From Enterococcus moraviensis ATCC BAA-383 (GTDB lineage Bacteria; Bacillota; Bacilli; Lactobacillales; Enterococcaceae), in contig NZ_ASWB01000002.1 in assembly GCF_000407445.1 (NCBI RefSeq), positions 558,001-622,000 of the forward strand: a stretch of 64,000 bases of DNA. Reading direction: 5' to 3'. The notes beneath the pieces are model-generated. The model was given only the letters and a program-made list of their open reading frames with translations. It made no database searches and was not told where the DNA came from. Each line of letters starts with the position of its first letter. The stretch's first letter is position 1. The translations under genes and the position numbers were made by a program. Below are positions 33,485 to 43,049 of this stretch, in pieces.

Positions 33485-34123
33485 TTATTTAGCATCGATG
33501 TAGCTGTATAACGTATATTTAGAAATATTAAAGAATCCAGCTACTTTATCGCCAGACTTTGTCACAAGAAATGCTCCTTTGCTATTCAAAAATTGAATGC
33601 ATTTGATCTTATCATCTTTTGTCATCAAAGGAACTGGTTTGCCGACTAATTTAACGGATTCTTCGATCAAATCATCTAAAAGTTCATTGATGTCTTGCGG
33701 AATATAGTCAGGTTCTTTATCATCTTCTTGTTCATCGATCGCAACAAGAGATTTTAAAGTAGATTCAGCTGCAATCAATGATGTGATATCATGGTTGATT
33801 GCAAAAATACCATCAAGGCTACCCGACTTATCTTTGAAATAAACGGTACTTGATTTCAATATTCGACCGTCATGAGTACGTGTCAAGTAATTGACATGGT
33901 CAATCAAATCTGCTGGATCTTTTTTTAAAGCTTCTAAAACTACTTGAGAAGGTCCATCTCCAAGTTGACGAGAGGAAACGTGACCGTTTTCAATTGAAAC
34001 GATGGTATTGTTGATATTGTTTTCATTGATTTTATGAATAACAATTTCACAATTCTCACCAAACTGAGCGGCCAAAGCTTTCGCAACTTGTGTTAGAAAA
34101 TTTAATTTTTCATCTGAGAGCAT
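33485..34123 (-). CDS. YheO/DauR-like PAS-HTH transcriptional regulator
   Basis: A 212-residue protein with an N-terminal YheO-type PAS domain (PF08348, about 8-120) and a C-terminal helix-turn-helix (HTH_22, about 150-212, ending FFNISKYTLYSYIDA). DauR, a relative, represses D-arginine catabolism in Pseudomonas. Here the gene is divergent from ssnA, the first gene of the purine/selenium cluster, so it is the best local candidate for its regulator. The sensed ligand is unknown. Confidence 0.82.
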   Translation of the reverse strand: MLSDEKLNFLTQVAKALAAQFGENCEIVIHKINENNINNTIVSIENGHVSSRQLGDGPSQVVLEALKKDPADLIDHVNYLTRTHDGRILKSSTVYFKDKSGSLDGIFAINHDITSLIAAESTLKSLVAIDEQEDDKEPDYIPQDINELLDDLIEESVKLVGKPVPLMTKDDKIKCIQFLNSKGAFLVTKSGDKVAGFFNISKYTLYSYIDAK

Positions 34124-34179
34124 GATTTCGCTCCTTTCTAATTAAGAAATTACACATACTTTACTAAGATGATGCACGT

Positions 34180-34220
34180 TGTTCTTTTAACGGACTCTTT
34201 ATAAAAAGACCAAAAGAACA
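34180..34220 (-). other. Hairpin in the leader of the DauR-like gene
   Basis: TGTTCTTTT pairs with AAAAGAACA, with an inner TCTTT/AAAGA stem. It lies in the roughly 145-base untranslated leader implied by the minus-strand promoter at 34276-34304. No T-run follows in that direction. Confidence 0.45.
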
Positions 34221-34275
34221 GATGTATAGGAACAAAATGTAGAGCAATAAGTATCTGCAACCATCTTCGTGTGTA

Positions 34276-34304
34276 ATGATATCATGCGATAAATCAGAAT
34301 ACAA
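34276..34304 (-). promoter_or_regulatory. Promoter of the DauR-like gene
   Basis: On the minus strand TTGTAT and TATCAT are 17 bases apart, with a TG one base before the -10. It points away from ssnA. Confidence 0.6.
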
Positions 34305-34322
34305 GACAATGGGCACAATGAA

Positions 34323-34375
34323 CTAAAAAATATTTTTTAGGTAGCATTGTTTTTTTTTAGGTTAGGTGGTATAAT
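34323..34375 (+). promoter_or_regulatory. ssnA operon promoter with upstream palindrome
   Basis: TTGTTT (34347) and TATAAT (34370) are 17 bases apart, with an extended TGG before the -10. The perfect 18-bp palindrome CTAAAAAATATTTTTTAG lies at 34323-34340, just upstream of the -35. Near-copies stand before xdh and the flavodoxin gene. The remainder of the 432-base divergent region holds no gene. Confidence 0.65.
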
Positions 34376-34413
34376 TTACTCGAGTTAGAGGAAATAGTTC
34401 ATTATGAGTATGA

Positions 34414-34427
34414 TTGCAAGCGCTTTT
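34414..34427 (+). promoter_or_regulatory. Probable cre site (CcpA) downstream of the ssnA promoter
   Basis: TTGCAAGCGCTTTT matches the core of the catabolite-responsive element. Its position about 40 bases after the -10 would give roadblock repression when preferred sugars are present. Confidence 0.5.
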
Positions 34428-34555
34428 TTTAAAAAAGACAAAGTAACATAATTTTTTTCAGTTAATTAAAGAAACATTCGTGAATATTTGAACTATCGGA
34501 TTTGTAAGCGATTTCTATTTTATGGAAAATAAAATGAAACTATAGGAGGGCAATG

Positions 34556-35890
34556 ATGTTATTAGTAGGAAATGGACGGTTGATCACCAGAGATGAAGAA
34601 GGCACCTTTTTTGATGATGGTTGTGTAGCGATTGAGGGTGAAAAAATCAAAGCAGTTGGCACAACAACAGAAATTAAAAAGCAATTTCCAGAAGCAGAAT
34701 TTATTGACGCTAAAGGTGGAGTGATCATGCCTGGTTTTATAAATATGCATAATCATATTTATAGTACCTTTGCTAGAGGATTGAGTATCAATGGGTATCA
34801 TCCTAAAAATTTTATGGATATTTTAGAAGGTCAGTGGTGGCGTATCGATCGAACCTTGAATTTAGAGGATTCTTATCACAGTGCTAAAATTGCTTACTTG
34901 GACAGTATCAAAAATGGCGTAACAACTGTTTTCGATCATCATGCTAGTTATGGAGCAATCGAAGGTAGCTTAACACAACTATCAACTGCAGCAGATGAAT
35001 TAGGCGTACGTACTTGCTTATGTTATGAAGTCTCAGATCGAGATGGAGAAGAAAAAATGAAAGCAGCTGTAAAAGAAAATGCTGATTTTATTAAAGCAAC
35101 GGCTGCACGAACAGATGATAAGCAAAAAGCGATGATGGGGATGCATGCAGCGTTCACTTTATCCGATAAGTCATTAGAACATTGCGCAGCTTATACGCCA
35201 GAAGGTGTGGGCTATCATATCCACATCGCAGAAGATATTGCCGATGTCTATGATTCGCTTAGAAAATATGGCAAACCTATCGTTAATCGCTTATATGATT
35301 TAGGTATTTTAGGCAAACAAACTATGGCAGGTCATTGTATTCATATTAATCCTCATGAAATGGAGTTATTACGAGATACAAACACAATGGTTGTAACCAA
35401 TCCAGAATCAAATATGGGAAATGCAGTGGGTTGTCCGCCAGCGATGCGTATGTTTAATGAATATGGCATTTTAATGGGTCTTGGAACAGATGGCTATACA
35501 AATGATATTACAGAATCTTACAAGGTCGGCAATATTATTCATAAACATCATCTAGCAGATCCAAATGCAGCTTGGGCAGAAATTCCTCAGATGTTGTTCA
35601 ATAATAATCCACAAATGGCAAATCGTTATTTTGAAAAGAAATTGGGAGCATTAGAAGTTGACGCAGCCGCAGATGTGATTGTATTAGATTATAAGGGGCC
35701 AACTCCAATGACAAAAGAGAATTACAATTCTCATATCCTGTTTGGGATGAACGGTGGAGCTGTTACAGATACAATCATCAACGGGGACATTCGTATGAGA
35801 AATCGTGAAGTGCAAGGTGTTGATGAAGAAAAAATTTGGCATGATGCACAAGCTCAAGCTCAATCACTTTGGCACAGAATCAACAGTTAA
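34556..35890 (+). CDS. ssnA: SsnA-type aminohydrolase
   Basis: A protein of about 444 residues in the amidohydrolase superfamily. The metal site HxH lies in INMHNHIYS near residue 65, and later His residues occur in GYHIHIAED and MAGHCIHI, with an Asp in LGTDGYTND. The second of two adjacent ATG codons is chosen because AGGAGGG ends six bases before it. It belongs to the guanine deaminase/cytosine deaminase-like group and is a standard member of selenium-linked purine clusters. The substrate is not established here. Confidence 0.88.
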   Translation: MLLVGNGRLITRDEEGTFFDDGCVAIEGEKIKAVGTTTEIKKQFPEAEFIDAKGGVIMPGFINMHNHIYSTFARGLSINGYHPKNFMDILEGQWWRIDRTLNLEDSYHSAKIAYLDSIKNGVTTVFDHHASYGAIEGSLTQLSTAADELGVRTCLCYEVSDRDGEEKMKAAVKENADFIKATAARTDDKQKAMMGMHAAFTLSDKSLEHCAAYTPEGVGYHIHIAEDIADVYDSLRKYGKPIVNRLYDLGILGKQTMAGHCIHINPHEMELLRDTNTMVVTNPESNMGNAVGCPPAMRMFNEYGILMGLGTDGYTNDITESYKVGNIIHKHHLADPNAAWAEIPQMLFNNNPQMANRYFEKKLGALEVDAAADVIVLDYKGPTPMTKENYNSHILFGMNGGAVTDTIINGDIRMRNREVQGVDEEKIWHDAQAQAQSLWHRINS

Positions 35891-35928
35891 AGAACGCTAG
35901 TTAGAAAAATAAAAAAGGAGTGACAAAC

Positions 35929-38900
35929 ATGAGCGACATCATGCACCCGATTTCGATCGATGGGTTATTGAACTGGATCTTAAACGAGTACAAAAACGAA
36001 TCAACTATTTTTGGTGTTAGAAAGTTTTATAAAGCTGATCCAAGTAAAACCCTATCTCTATTTGGTGAAAAAATGGAAACCCCATGTGGCCCTGCAGCAG
36101 GACCACACACTCAATTATCTCAAAATATCATTGCCTCTTACTTAACAGGTTCTCGTTTTTTTGAAGTTAAGACAGTTCAAATCATTGATGGAGAAGATTT
36201 ACCAGTAAGTAAGCCTTGTATTACAGCAGCAGATGAGTGTTATAACGTAGAATGGTCAACGGAGTTACGAGTGCCGCAAGCATATGATGAATATGTCAAA
36301 GGTTGGTTTGTTTTAAAACTGCTTAGTAAAGAACTCGATCTAGGCGATCCAGACGGATTTATTTTCAATATGAGTGTTGGTTATGATCTAGTTGGGATTC
36401 AATCACCAAAAGTAGATAAATATATCACCGATATGCAAGATGCTGAAAAAACGCCGATTTGGCAAGAATGTCTGGCAGCTGCTTATAAATATTTACCTCA
36501 ATTTAAAAAGGTCGATAAAGCCTATATTGAGTCGATCAGTCCTAAAGTTTGCCGTTCAATTACATTGTCTACTTTACATGGTTGTCCGTCAGATGAAATA
36601 GAGCGAATCACAACTTATTTGTTAGAAGAAAAAAGCCTAAATTCATTTATTAAGTGTAATCCAACAATGCTTGGTTATGACTATACACGTCAAACAATGG
36701 ATGAATTAGGGTTTGATTATATGGTATTTGACGACCATCATTTTGTAGAAGATTTACAATTTGAAGATGCAGTTCCGATGCTGACACGTTTACAAAATTT
36801 AGCGGATACCAAGGGTCTTAACTTTGGTGTGAAAATTACGAATACATTTCCGGTTGGAATTGCTGAAGATGAATTGCCTGGTGATGAGATGTACATGTCA
36901 GGACGCTCACTATTTCCGCTAAGTATTTCATTAGCTAAAAAATTATCGGATGCTTTTAACGGAAAACTGCAAATTTCTTATTCAGGTGGAGCCGATATTT
37001 TTAATATCAAAGACATTTTTGATGTGGGGATTTGGCCGATCACAATGGCTACTACATTATTAAAACCAGGCGGCTATCAACGCATGAATCAAGTGGCCAA
37101 TTTATTAGGTGAGTCACCGTATCCTAAGCAAGTCCAAGTGGATTTAGAAAAATTGACCCATGTTGTTGAAAAAGCAAAAATACAAGCACGCTATAAAAAA
37201 TCAATCAAACTATCAGAAAGTCCTAAATTAAGAACGACTGTTCCATTGACTAACTGTTATACAGCTCCTTGTCGCAGTGATGGTGGTTGTCCGATCAATC
37301 AGGATATTCCAGCATATCTTCGTTACGTGAGCGAAGGCAATTATTTAGAAGCATTAAAAGTGATTGTGGATAAAAACCCATTGCCATTTATCACAGGAAC
37401 GATTTGTGCTCATCCTTGTATGACAAAATGTACACGCCAGTTTTATGAAGGGTCGATCAAAATTCGTGAAGCAAAATTAGAAGCCGCTGAACACGCATAT
37501 GACGAATTAATGGCTGAAATGGAAAAACCAGTTCGTAAAGAAAATGCACCTAAGACGGCAGTAGTCGGTGGTGGCCCAGCAGGAATTTCAGCAGGTTACT
37601 TACTTGCACGAGAAGGAATGCCAGTTACGGTATTTGAAAAAGCAGATACGATCGGTGGCGTCTGCAGTCAAATCGTACCAAAATTTAGAATTTCAATGAA
37701 ATCTGTGCAAAATGATGTAGAGATGGCTAAATTTATGGGTGCTGAATTCAAGACGGGTCAACCTGCTCCAGATATTAAAACGTTGCGGGAACAAGGCTAC
37801 ACCAATATTATCTATGCAATTGGTGCGTGGAAGCATGGAAAATTAAGATTAGAATCAGGAAAAACATTAAACTCGTTAGAATTTTTAAAAGCCAATCGAA
37901 AAAATCCGCAAATGAATCCATATGGGGAACAAATTGTAGTGGTTGGTGGCGGAAATACTGCGATGGATTGTGCTAGAGCTGCAACTACATTACCAAGTGT
38001 AAAAAAAGTTTCCGTTGTCTACCGTCGTGACAAACGAAACATGCCGGCAGATGAGGAAGAATTGTATCTTGCTTTAGAAGATGGTGTAGAATTTTTAGAA
38101 TTACTATCACCGATCAAATTAGAAAATGGTCTATTAACTTGTGAAAAAATGCGCTTAGGGGAACGAGATAGCTCTGGTCGTCGTAAACCAGTTGCTACGG
38201 GCGAGTTCACTCAAGTTCCAGCTGATACTGTGATTGCAGCAGTTGGTGAGAAAGTGGATACAGACTTTTATCAATCGATCGGGATCACAACGGATCAATA
38301 TGGAAAAGTGGTGTCCAATCAAGAGACACTAGAAACGAATTTGAAAGATGTCTATGTGATTGGTGATGCAAATCTCGGTCCTGCAACAATTGTTGAAGCA
38401 ATTGCCGATGCAACAAAAGCGGCTGGAAATATTTGCCAAATCCATAATAATCACTATGAACAAACTAATCTTAATGAAAATGTGGCATTTGTTCGCAACA
38501 AACGCGGCATTTTAGAGACAAGTGAAGCACTTTGTGGTCAAGCGAGTAATTGTTTAGAATGTTCAACGATCTGTGAATCTTGTATGGATGTTTGCCCGAA
38601 TAGAGCGAATATTGTTGTAAATGTAAAAGGGCAGCCGCAAATCGTGCATGTTGATCGGATGTGTAATGAATGTGGTAACTGTGAAACGTTCTGTCCTTAT
38701 GCAAGTGCACCCTATAAAGATAAATTCACGTTGTTTAACACAGAAGCAGATTTTGAAAATAGTACCAATTCAGGTTTCTATGTGATCGATCCAAGAGGAA
38801 AAACGTGTCTTGTTCGTCTATGGGGCAATACCTCAACGATTCGTTTAAATGGGCAAGGATTAGATATTCCAACAGATATCATCGATTTAATGACTACGAT

Positions 38901-38934
38901 GATCGAAAATTATGAATACTGCATGCAGATGTAA
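35929..38934 (+). CDS. ygfK: YgfK-type iron-sulfur flavoprotein ('putative selenate reductase')
   Basis: A 1001-residue protein. The N-terminal half resembles a dihydropyrimidine/dihydroorotate dehydrogenase TIM barrel. The middle has Cys-rich stretches (CYTAPCRSDGGCPI and CAHPCMTKCTRQ, about 445-505), followed by FAD- and NAD(P)H-binding folds (AVVGGGPAGISAGYLLA and VVVGGGNTAMDCARAA). Near the C-terminus are ferredoxin-like Cys clusters (CLECSTICESCMDVCP and CNECGNCETFCP). It probably moves electrons from NAD(P)H to reduce a purine-ring product. The 'selenate reductase' name rests on old phenotype data. AAGGAG stands eight bases before the ATG. Confidence 0.9.
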   Translation: MSDIMHPISIDGLLNWILNEYKNESTIFGVRKFYKADPSKTLSLFGEKMETPCGPAAGPHTQLSQNIIASYLTGSRFFEVKTVQIIDGEDLPVSKPCITAADECYNVEWSTELRVPQAYDEYVKGWFVLKLLSKELDLGDPDGFIFNMSVGYDLVGIQSPKVDKYITDMQDAEKTPIWQECLAAAYKYLPQFKKVDKAYIESISPKVCRSITLSTLHGCPSDEIERITTYLLEEKSLNSFIKCNPTMLGYDYTRQTMDELGFDYMVFDDHHFVEDLQFEDAVPMLTRLQNLADTKGLNFGVKITNTFPVGIAEDELPGDEMYMSGRSLFPLSISLAKKLSDAFNGKLQISYSGGADIFNIKDIFDVGIWPITMATTLLKPGGYQRMNQVANLLGESPYPKQVQVDLEKLTHVVEKAKIQARYKKSIKLSESPKLRTTVPLTNCYTAPCRSDGGCPINQDIPAYLRYVSEGNYLEALKVIVDKNPLPFITGTICAHPCMTKCTRQFYEGSIKIREAKLEAAEHAYDELMAEMEKPVRKENAPKTAVVGGGPAGISAGYLLAREGMPVTVFEKADTIGGVCSQIVPKFRISMKSVQNDVEMAKFMGAEFKTGQPAPDIKTLREQGYTNIIYAIGAWKHGKLRLESGKTLNSLEFLKANRKNPQMNPYGEQIVVVGGGNTAMDCARAATTLPSVKKVSVVYRRDKRNMPADEEELYLALEDGVEFLELLSPIKLENGLLTCEKMRLGERDSSGRRKPVATGEFTQVPADTVIAAVGEKVDTDFYQSIGITTDQYGKVVSNQETLETNLKDVYVIGDANLGPATIVEAIADATKAAGNICQIHNNHYEQTNLNENVAFVRNKRGILETSEALCGQASNCLECSTICESCMDVCPNRANIVVNVKGQPQIVHVDRMCNECGNCETFCPYASAPYKDKFTLFNTEADFENSTNSGFYVIDPRGKTCLVRLWGNTSTIRLNGQGLDIPTDIIDLMTTMIENYEYCMQM

Positions 38935-38987
38935 AAAAAGACATGAGTTGCGCAAAAAACAACTTCTGAATGATGGAGGTTAAAAAA

Positions 38988-40367
38988 ATGTCGATTCTTT
39001 TAAAGGGCGGAACTGTAGTATCCGCCAAAGGACGTCGTCAAGTAGATGTAAGAATTACTGGCGAAAAAATCGTTGAAATGGGAACGAATTTAGATGTTGC
39101 AGATTCCACGGTAACAGATGTTTCAGGGGCCTTCTTACTGCCAGGATTTATCGATGCTCATACTCATTTAGAGCTCAACAATGGAAAAGGTTCGATGGGA
39201 ACAGCAGATAATTTTGATACGGGAAGTAAAGCAGCCGTGGCTAAAGGAACGACTACTGTGATCGATATGGCAACACCAAGCAAAGGCAGTTCGCTAAAAG
39301 ACTGCCTGAACGCTTGGAACCATTTGGCTCAGGGAAACAGCTCTTGTGATTATACCTATCATATGTCGATCATAGAATGGAATCCCAGTATTAAAGCCGA
39401 AGTAAAAGAAATGGTCGATGCTGGAATCACCTCATTTAAAATGTACATGGCCTATGACAATTTAAGAACCAAAGATGGTGAAATTTTTGAAGCAATGAGA
39501 GAAATTCGTAAGTACCAAGGGATGCTGGGAATTCATTGTGAAAACGGAGATATGGTCAATGAAATGATTGCCCAATTTGTAGCTGAAGGGAAATTATCAC
39601 CTCATTATCATCCTTTAACAAGACCTGATTCAGTTGAAGCAGAAGCGGTAGAACGGTACTTAATGATTGCAGATTTAGCAAATTTGCCCGTTAATATTGT
39701 TCATTTAAGCACAAAGCGATCTCTAGAAGCTGTAAAACAAGCGAGAGCACGAAATCAAAAAGTCTATGTGGAAACATGTCCGCAATATTTAGTATTGGAT
39801 GAACATTTATATGATGGTCCTGACTTTGAAGGAGCGAAGTATGTCTGTTCACCACCGCTACGTAGTATTGGCGATCAACAGGCTTTATGGGAGGGTGTGA
39901 TCGACGGGCAAGTCAATACGATTTCAACGGATCATTGCAGTTTTAATTTTGAGGGACAAAAGACGATTGGCAAAGAAGATTTCAGTAAAATTCCTAATGG
40001 GATGCCAGGTGTCGAAACTCGTCCTGAGTTGATCTATACGTATGGTGTAACGACTGGAAAAATCAGTTTAGAGCGGATGGTTGGTCTGATTTCAGAAGAC
40101 ATTGCCAAACAATTTGCGTTATATCCACAAAAAGGCATTATCCAAGTTGGCAGCGATGCAGATATTGTCATTTGGGATCCTAAAACCACAGGCGTTATTT
40201 CAGCTACAACTCAATTGCAAAATGTAGATTACACTCCTTATGATGGGATGCAAACAAAAGGCAGCGCGAGAGCCGTTTATCTAAGAGGGAAAAAAGTGGC
40301 TGAAAATGGTCAAGTGATTGCAGAAAAACAAGGGGAGTTTATTTTCCGCAAGAGTAGAGAAAAATAA
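38988..40367 (+). CDS. hydA: Dihydropyrimidinase/hydantoinase-type amidohydrolase
   Basis: A 459-residue cyclic amidohydrolase. The HxH pair is in IDAHTHLE (about residue 57), the carboxylated Lys in TSFKMYMAYDN (about 146), and the metal His residues in GIHCENGD and VHLSTKR. The ATG at 38988 follows GGAGG by eight bases. It opens cyclic ureide rings such as hydantoins or dihydropyrimidines, which in this setting is probably a purine breakdown intermediate. Confidence 0.9.
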   Translation: MSILLKGGTVVSAKGRRQVDVRITGEKIVEMGTNLDVADSTVTDVSGAFLLPGFIDAHTHLELNNGKGSMGTADNFDTGSKAAVAKGTTTVIDMATPSKGSSLKDCLNAWNHLAQGNSSCDYTYHMSIIEWNPSIKAEVKEMVDAGITSFKMYMAYDNLRTKDGEIFEAMREIRKYQGMLGIHCENGDMVNEMIAQFVAEGKLSPHYHPLTRPDSVEAEAVERYLMIADLANLPVNIVHLSTKRSLEAVKQARARNQKVYVETCPQYLVLDEHLYDGPDFEGAKYVCSPPLRSIGDQQALWEGVIDGQVNTISTDHCSFNFEGQKTIGKEDFSKIPNGMPGVETRPELIYTYGVTTGKISLERMVGLISEDIAKQFALYPQKGIIQVGSDADIVIWDPKTTGVISATTQLQNVDYTPYDGMQTKGSARAVYLRGKKVAENGQVIAEKQGEFIFRKSREK

Positions 40368-40378
40368 TTAAGGGAATC

Positions 40379-40396
40379 AATCAACTTGTGTTGATT
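40379..40396 (+). other. Small hairpin between hydA and dpaL
   Basis: AATCAAC and GTTGATT form a 7-bp stem with a four-base loop and no T-run, just upstream of the dpaL ribosome binding site. Confidence 0.4.
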
Positions 40397-40424
40397 TAAA
40401 TAAATAGACGGAGGGGAAAATTTT

Positions 40425-41618
40425 TTGGAAAAAATAAAATGGACGGCAAATGAAATGCCTAAAACAGATGATCAGTATCTATCACTGATGTCAAAGGAAG
40501 CAATCGAAAAAGCCTTAGCTTTTCATCGTAGTTTCCCTCAATACAATCAGACGCCATTAGCTGAATTAAAAAATATGGCGCAGCATTTAGGGTTAAAGGA
40601 CTTTTTTGTCAAGGATGAATCCTATCGTTTTGGTTTAAATGCCTTCAAAGTGCTCGGTGGCTCGTTTGCTATGGCAAACTATATTGCAGAAAAACTGGGA
40701 AAAGACGTAGCTGACTTAACTTATGATGTGTTAACGTCTGATAAACTTCGAGATGAATTTGGACAGGCAACATTTTTCACAGCGACTGATGGAAATCATG
40801 GTCGAGGTGTAGCATGGGCAGCCAATAAATTAGGACAAAAATCAGTAGTCTTGATGCCTAAAGGTTCTACACAAACCCGGAAAGAAAACATCGAAAAAGA
40901 AGGCGCAACAGTAACCATTGAAGAAGTCAATTACGACGAGTGTGTACGGATGGCTAACAAAATGGCTGAAGAAACTGAAAACGGTGTCATGGTACAAGAT
41001 ACCGCTTGGGATGGTTATGAAAAAATTCCAACTTGGATCATGCAAGGATATGGCACGATGGCATTAGAAGCTTCTAAACAATTAGAAGAAGCTGGAAACA
41101 GGCGCCCAACACATGTGTTTGTTCAGGCAGGTGTTGGTAGTTTAGCCGGAGCAGTTGTTGGCTATTTTGCGAATCTTTATCCTGATAATCCACCCAAAAT
41201 GGTCGTTGTAGAGGCACAAGTTGCAGATTGTCTTTACAAATCAGCAATCGAAAAAGATGGCAAGATCCGTTTTGTTGAAGGTGATCTTCAAACAATCATG
41301 GCGGGACTTGCTTGTGGTGAGCCAAACACGATTTCATTTGATATTTTAGAAAATCATACATCAGTCTTTGTTTCAGCACCAGACTGGGTTTCAGAAAAAG
41401 GCATGAGGATGCTAGGCGCTCCGCTAAAAGGAGATCCTCAAGTCATTTCAGGAGAATCAGGAGCAGTTGCGATGGGACTAGTGGCAACAGCAATGCAAGA
41501 TCCTGAATATAAAGAATTACGTGATACATTAGAACTTGACGAAAATTCAAGCGTGTTAATGTTCTCAACAGAAGGCGACACAGATCCAGATAACTATAAA
41601 AAAATCTTATGGAGGTAA
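40425..41618 (+). CDS. dpaL: 2,3-diaminopropionate ammonia-lyase
   Basis: A 397-residue PLP enzyme (YgeX) that converts 2,3-diaminopropionate to pyruvate and two ammonia. The PLP Lys is residue 75 (RFGLNAFKVLGG), and the blocks TTDGNHGRGVAWAA-like and VQDTAWDGYEKIPTWIMQGY match E. coli YgeX. The start is TTG, about nine bases after GAGGGG; no in-frame ATG nearby fits better. It ends six bases before ygeY. Confidence 0.92.
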   Translation: MEKIKWTANEMPKTDDQYLSLMSKEAIEKALAFHRSFPQYNQTPLAELKNMAQHLGLKDFFVKDESYRFGLNAFKVLGGSFAMANYIAEKLGKDVADLTYDVLTSDKLRDEFGQATFFTATDGNHGRGVAWAANKLGQKSVVLMPKGSTQTRKENIEKEGATVTIEEVNYDECVRMANKMAEETENGVMVQDTAWDGYEKIPTWIMQGYGTMALEASKQLEEAGNRRPTHVFVQAGVGSLAGAVVGYFANLYPDNPPKMVVVEAQVADCLYKSAIEKDGKIRFVEGDLQTIMAGLACGEPNTISFDILENHTSVFVSAPDWVSEKGMRMLGAPLKGDPQVISGESGAVAMGLVATAMQDPEYKELRDTLELDENSSVLMFSTEGDTDPDNYKKILWR

Positions 41619-41623
41619 TATAA

Positions 41624-42940
41624 ATGGATTTCAAAGCAATCAATAACGCAGCAGAAGGATACAGAGAGGACATGATCAAGTTTTTACGTGATTTAGTCAA
41701 AATTCCAGGAGAAAGTGCTGAAGAAGGCGCTAAAATGGATCGTGCTAAAGCCGAAATGACAAAGCTAGGTTTTGACAAAATCGAAGTAGATCCTCAAGGA
41801 AACTTATTAGGTTATATGGGAACAGGTAAAAAATTGATCGCATTTGACGGTCATATGGATACTGTTGGTATAGGTGAAATGAGTAACTGGGAATTTGATC
41901 CATATGATGGCTATGAAACAGATACTGAAATCGGTGGACGTGGTACGTCTGACCAAGAAGGCGGAATTGTTTCAGCTATTTATGGTGCCAAAATTATGAA
42001 AGATTTGGGATTATTAAACGAAAAATATACAGCATTAGTAACCGTTACTGTTCAAGAAGAAGATTGTGACGGCTTGTGCTGGCAATATATCATCAAAGAA
42101 GATGGCATTCGTCCAGAATTCGTTGTGTCAACTGAACCAACTGATGGTGGGATTTATCGCGGTCAACGTGGTCGGATGGAAATTAAAGTTGAAGTTAAAG
42201 GTGTTTCTTGTCATGGGTCTGCGCCAGAACGTGGCGATAATGCGATCTATAAAATGGCGGACATTTTACAAGACGTGCGTGCCTTAAACAACAATGGGGA
42301 TACTGAAAGCACTGTTATCAGAGGCTTAGTTCGTATGCTTGATGAAAAATATAACCCAGAATGGAAAGAAGCTCGTTTCTTAGGAAAAGGAACGGTTACC
42401 GCTTCTCAAATCTTCCATTCATCACCAAGTCGTTGTGCGGTAGCTGACGGTTGTACGGTGTCATTAGACCGTCGAATGACAGCTGGAGAAACATGGGAAA
42501 GTTGTCTAGATGAAATCCGCAATTTACCTGCTGTTAAAAAATATGGCGAAGATGTAGTTGTGTCAATGTATGACTATGATCGTCCTTCATACACTGGATT
42601 GACTTATCCAATCGAATGTTACTTCCCAACATGGGTGATCCCAGAAGAACACGTTGTAACAAAAGCCTTGATGGAAACTCATAGAAACTTATACGGAGAA
42701 GAACGTGAAGGCTCGAAAGAAACGATCGACATGCGTAAAGCTCGTCCACTATTAGACAAATGGACATTCTCAACAAATGGTGTATCAATCATGGGACGTA
42801 ACGGTATTCCTTGTATTGGTTTTGGACCAGGAGCAGAAGCACAAGCACATGCGCCAAATGAAAAAACATGGAAAGATGACTTAGTCCGTTGTGCTGCAGT
42901 ATATGCGGCATTGCCAACAGTATATTGTGAAAACAACTAA
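41624..42940 (+). CDS. ygeY: YgeY-type selenium-linked M20 family hydrolase
   Basis: A 438-residue M20 metallopeptidase-fold hydrolase. Metal ligands are visible in FDGHMDTVG and [10 protein letters not shown], and the catalytic Glu pair in VQEEDCDG. The whole matches the YgeY family, found with SelD-linked molybdenum hydroxylases. It probably cleaves an N-carbamoyl or acyl amide. AGGAGGT-like sequence lies within the dpaL end, so the two are tightly coupled. Confidence 0.9.
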   Translation: MDFKAINNAAEGYREDMIKFLRDLVKIPGESAEEGAKMDRAKAEMTKLGFDKIEVDPQGNLLGYMGTGKKLIAFDGHMDTVGIGEMSNWEFDPYDGYETDTEIGGRGTSDQEGGIVSAIYGAKIMKDLGLLNEKYTALVTVTVQEEDCDGLCWQYIIKEDGIRPEFVVSTEPTDGGIYRGQRGRMEIKVEVKGVSCHGSAPERGDNAIYKMADILQDVRALNNNGDTESTVIRGLVRMLDEKYNPEWKEARFLGKGTVTASQIFHSSPSRCAVADGCTVSLDRRMTAGETWESCLDEIRNLPAVKKYGEDVVVSMYDYDRPSYTGLTYPIECYFPTWVIPEEHVVTKALMETHRNLYGEEREGSKETIDMRKARPLLDKWTFSTNGVSIMGRNGIPCIGFGPGAEAQAHAPNEKTWKDDLVRCAAVYAALPTVYCENN

Positions 42941-42968
42941 AGAATCGACTATAAAATCTAGTGTACAA

Positions 42969-43018
42969 ACGATCCACTATTCTAATGAGTAAAGGGCATT
43001 AGAATAGTCCGTAATCGT
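42969..43018 (+). other. Strong intercistronic hairpin between ygeY and ygeW
   Basis: ACTATTCTAATG (42976-42987) and CATTAGAATAGT (42997-43008) are perfectly complementary over 12 bp. An outer ACGAT/ATCGT pair extends the stem. No T-run follows, so it is unlikely to be a terminator and may instead stabilise or separate mRNA segments. Confidence 0.65.
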
Positions 43019-43049
43019 ATCAGACTAACTAACTTAGAGGAGAAATAAC

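Noticed and set aside
42534-42936. Long antisense frames opposite ygeY (and similar ones opposite atpA, murA, rnr and others)
   Set aside because: They lack ribosome binding sites and family resemblance, and follow from the codon pattern of the sense genes.
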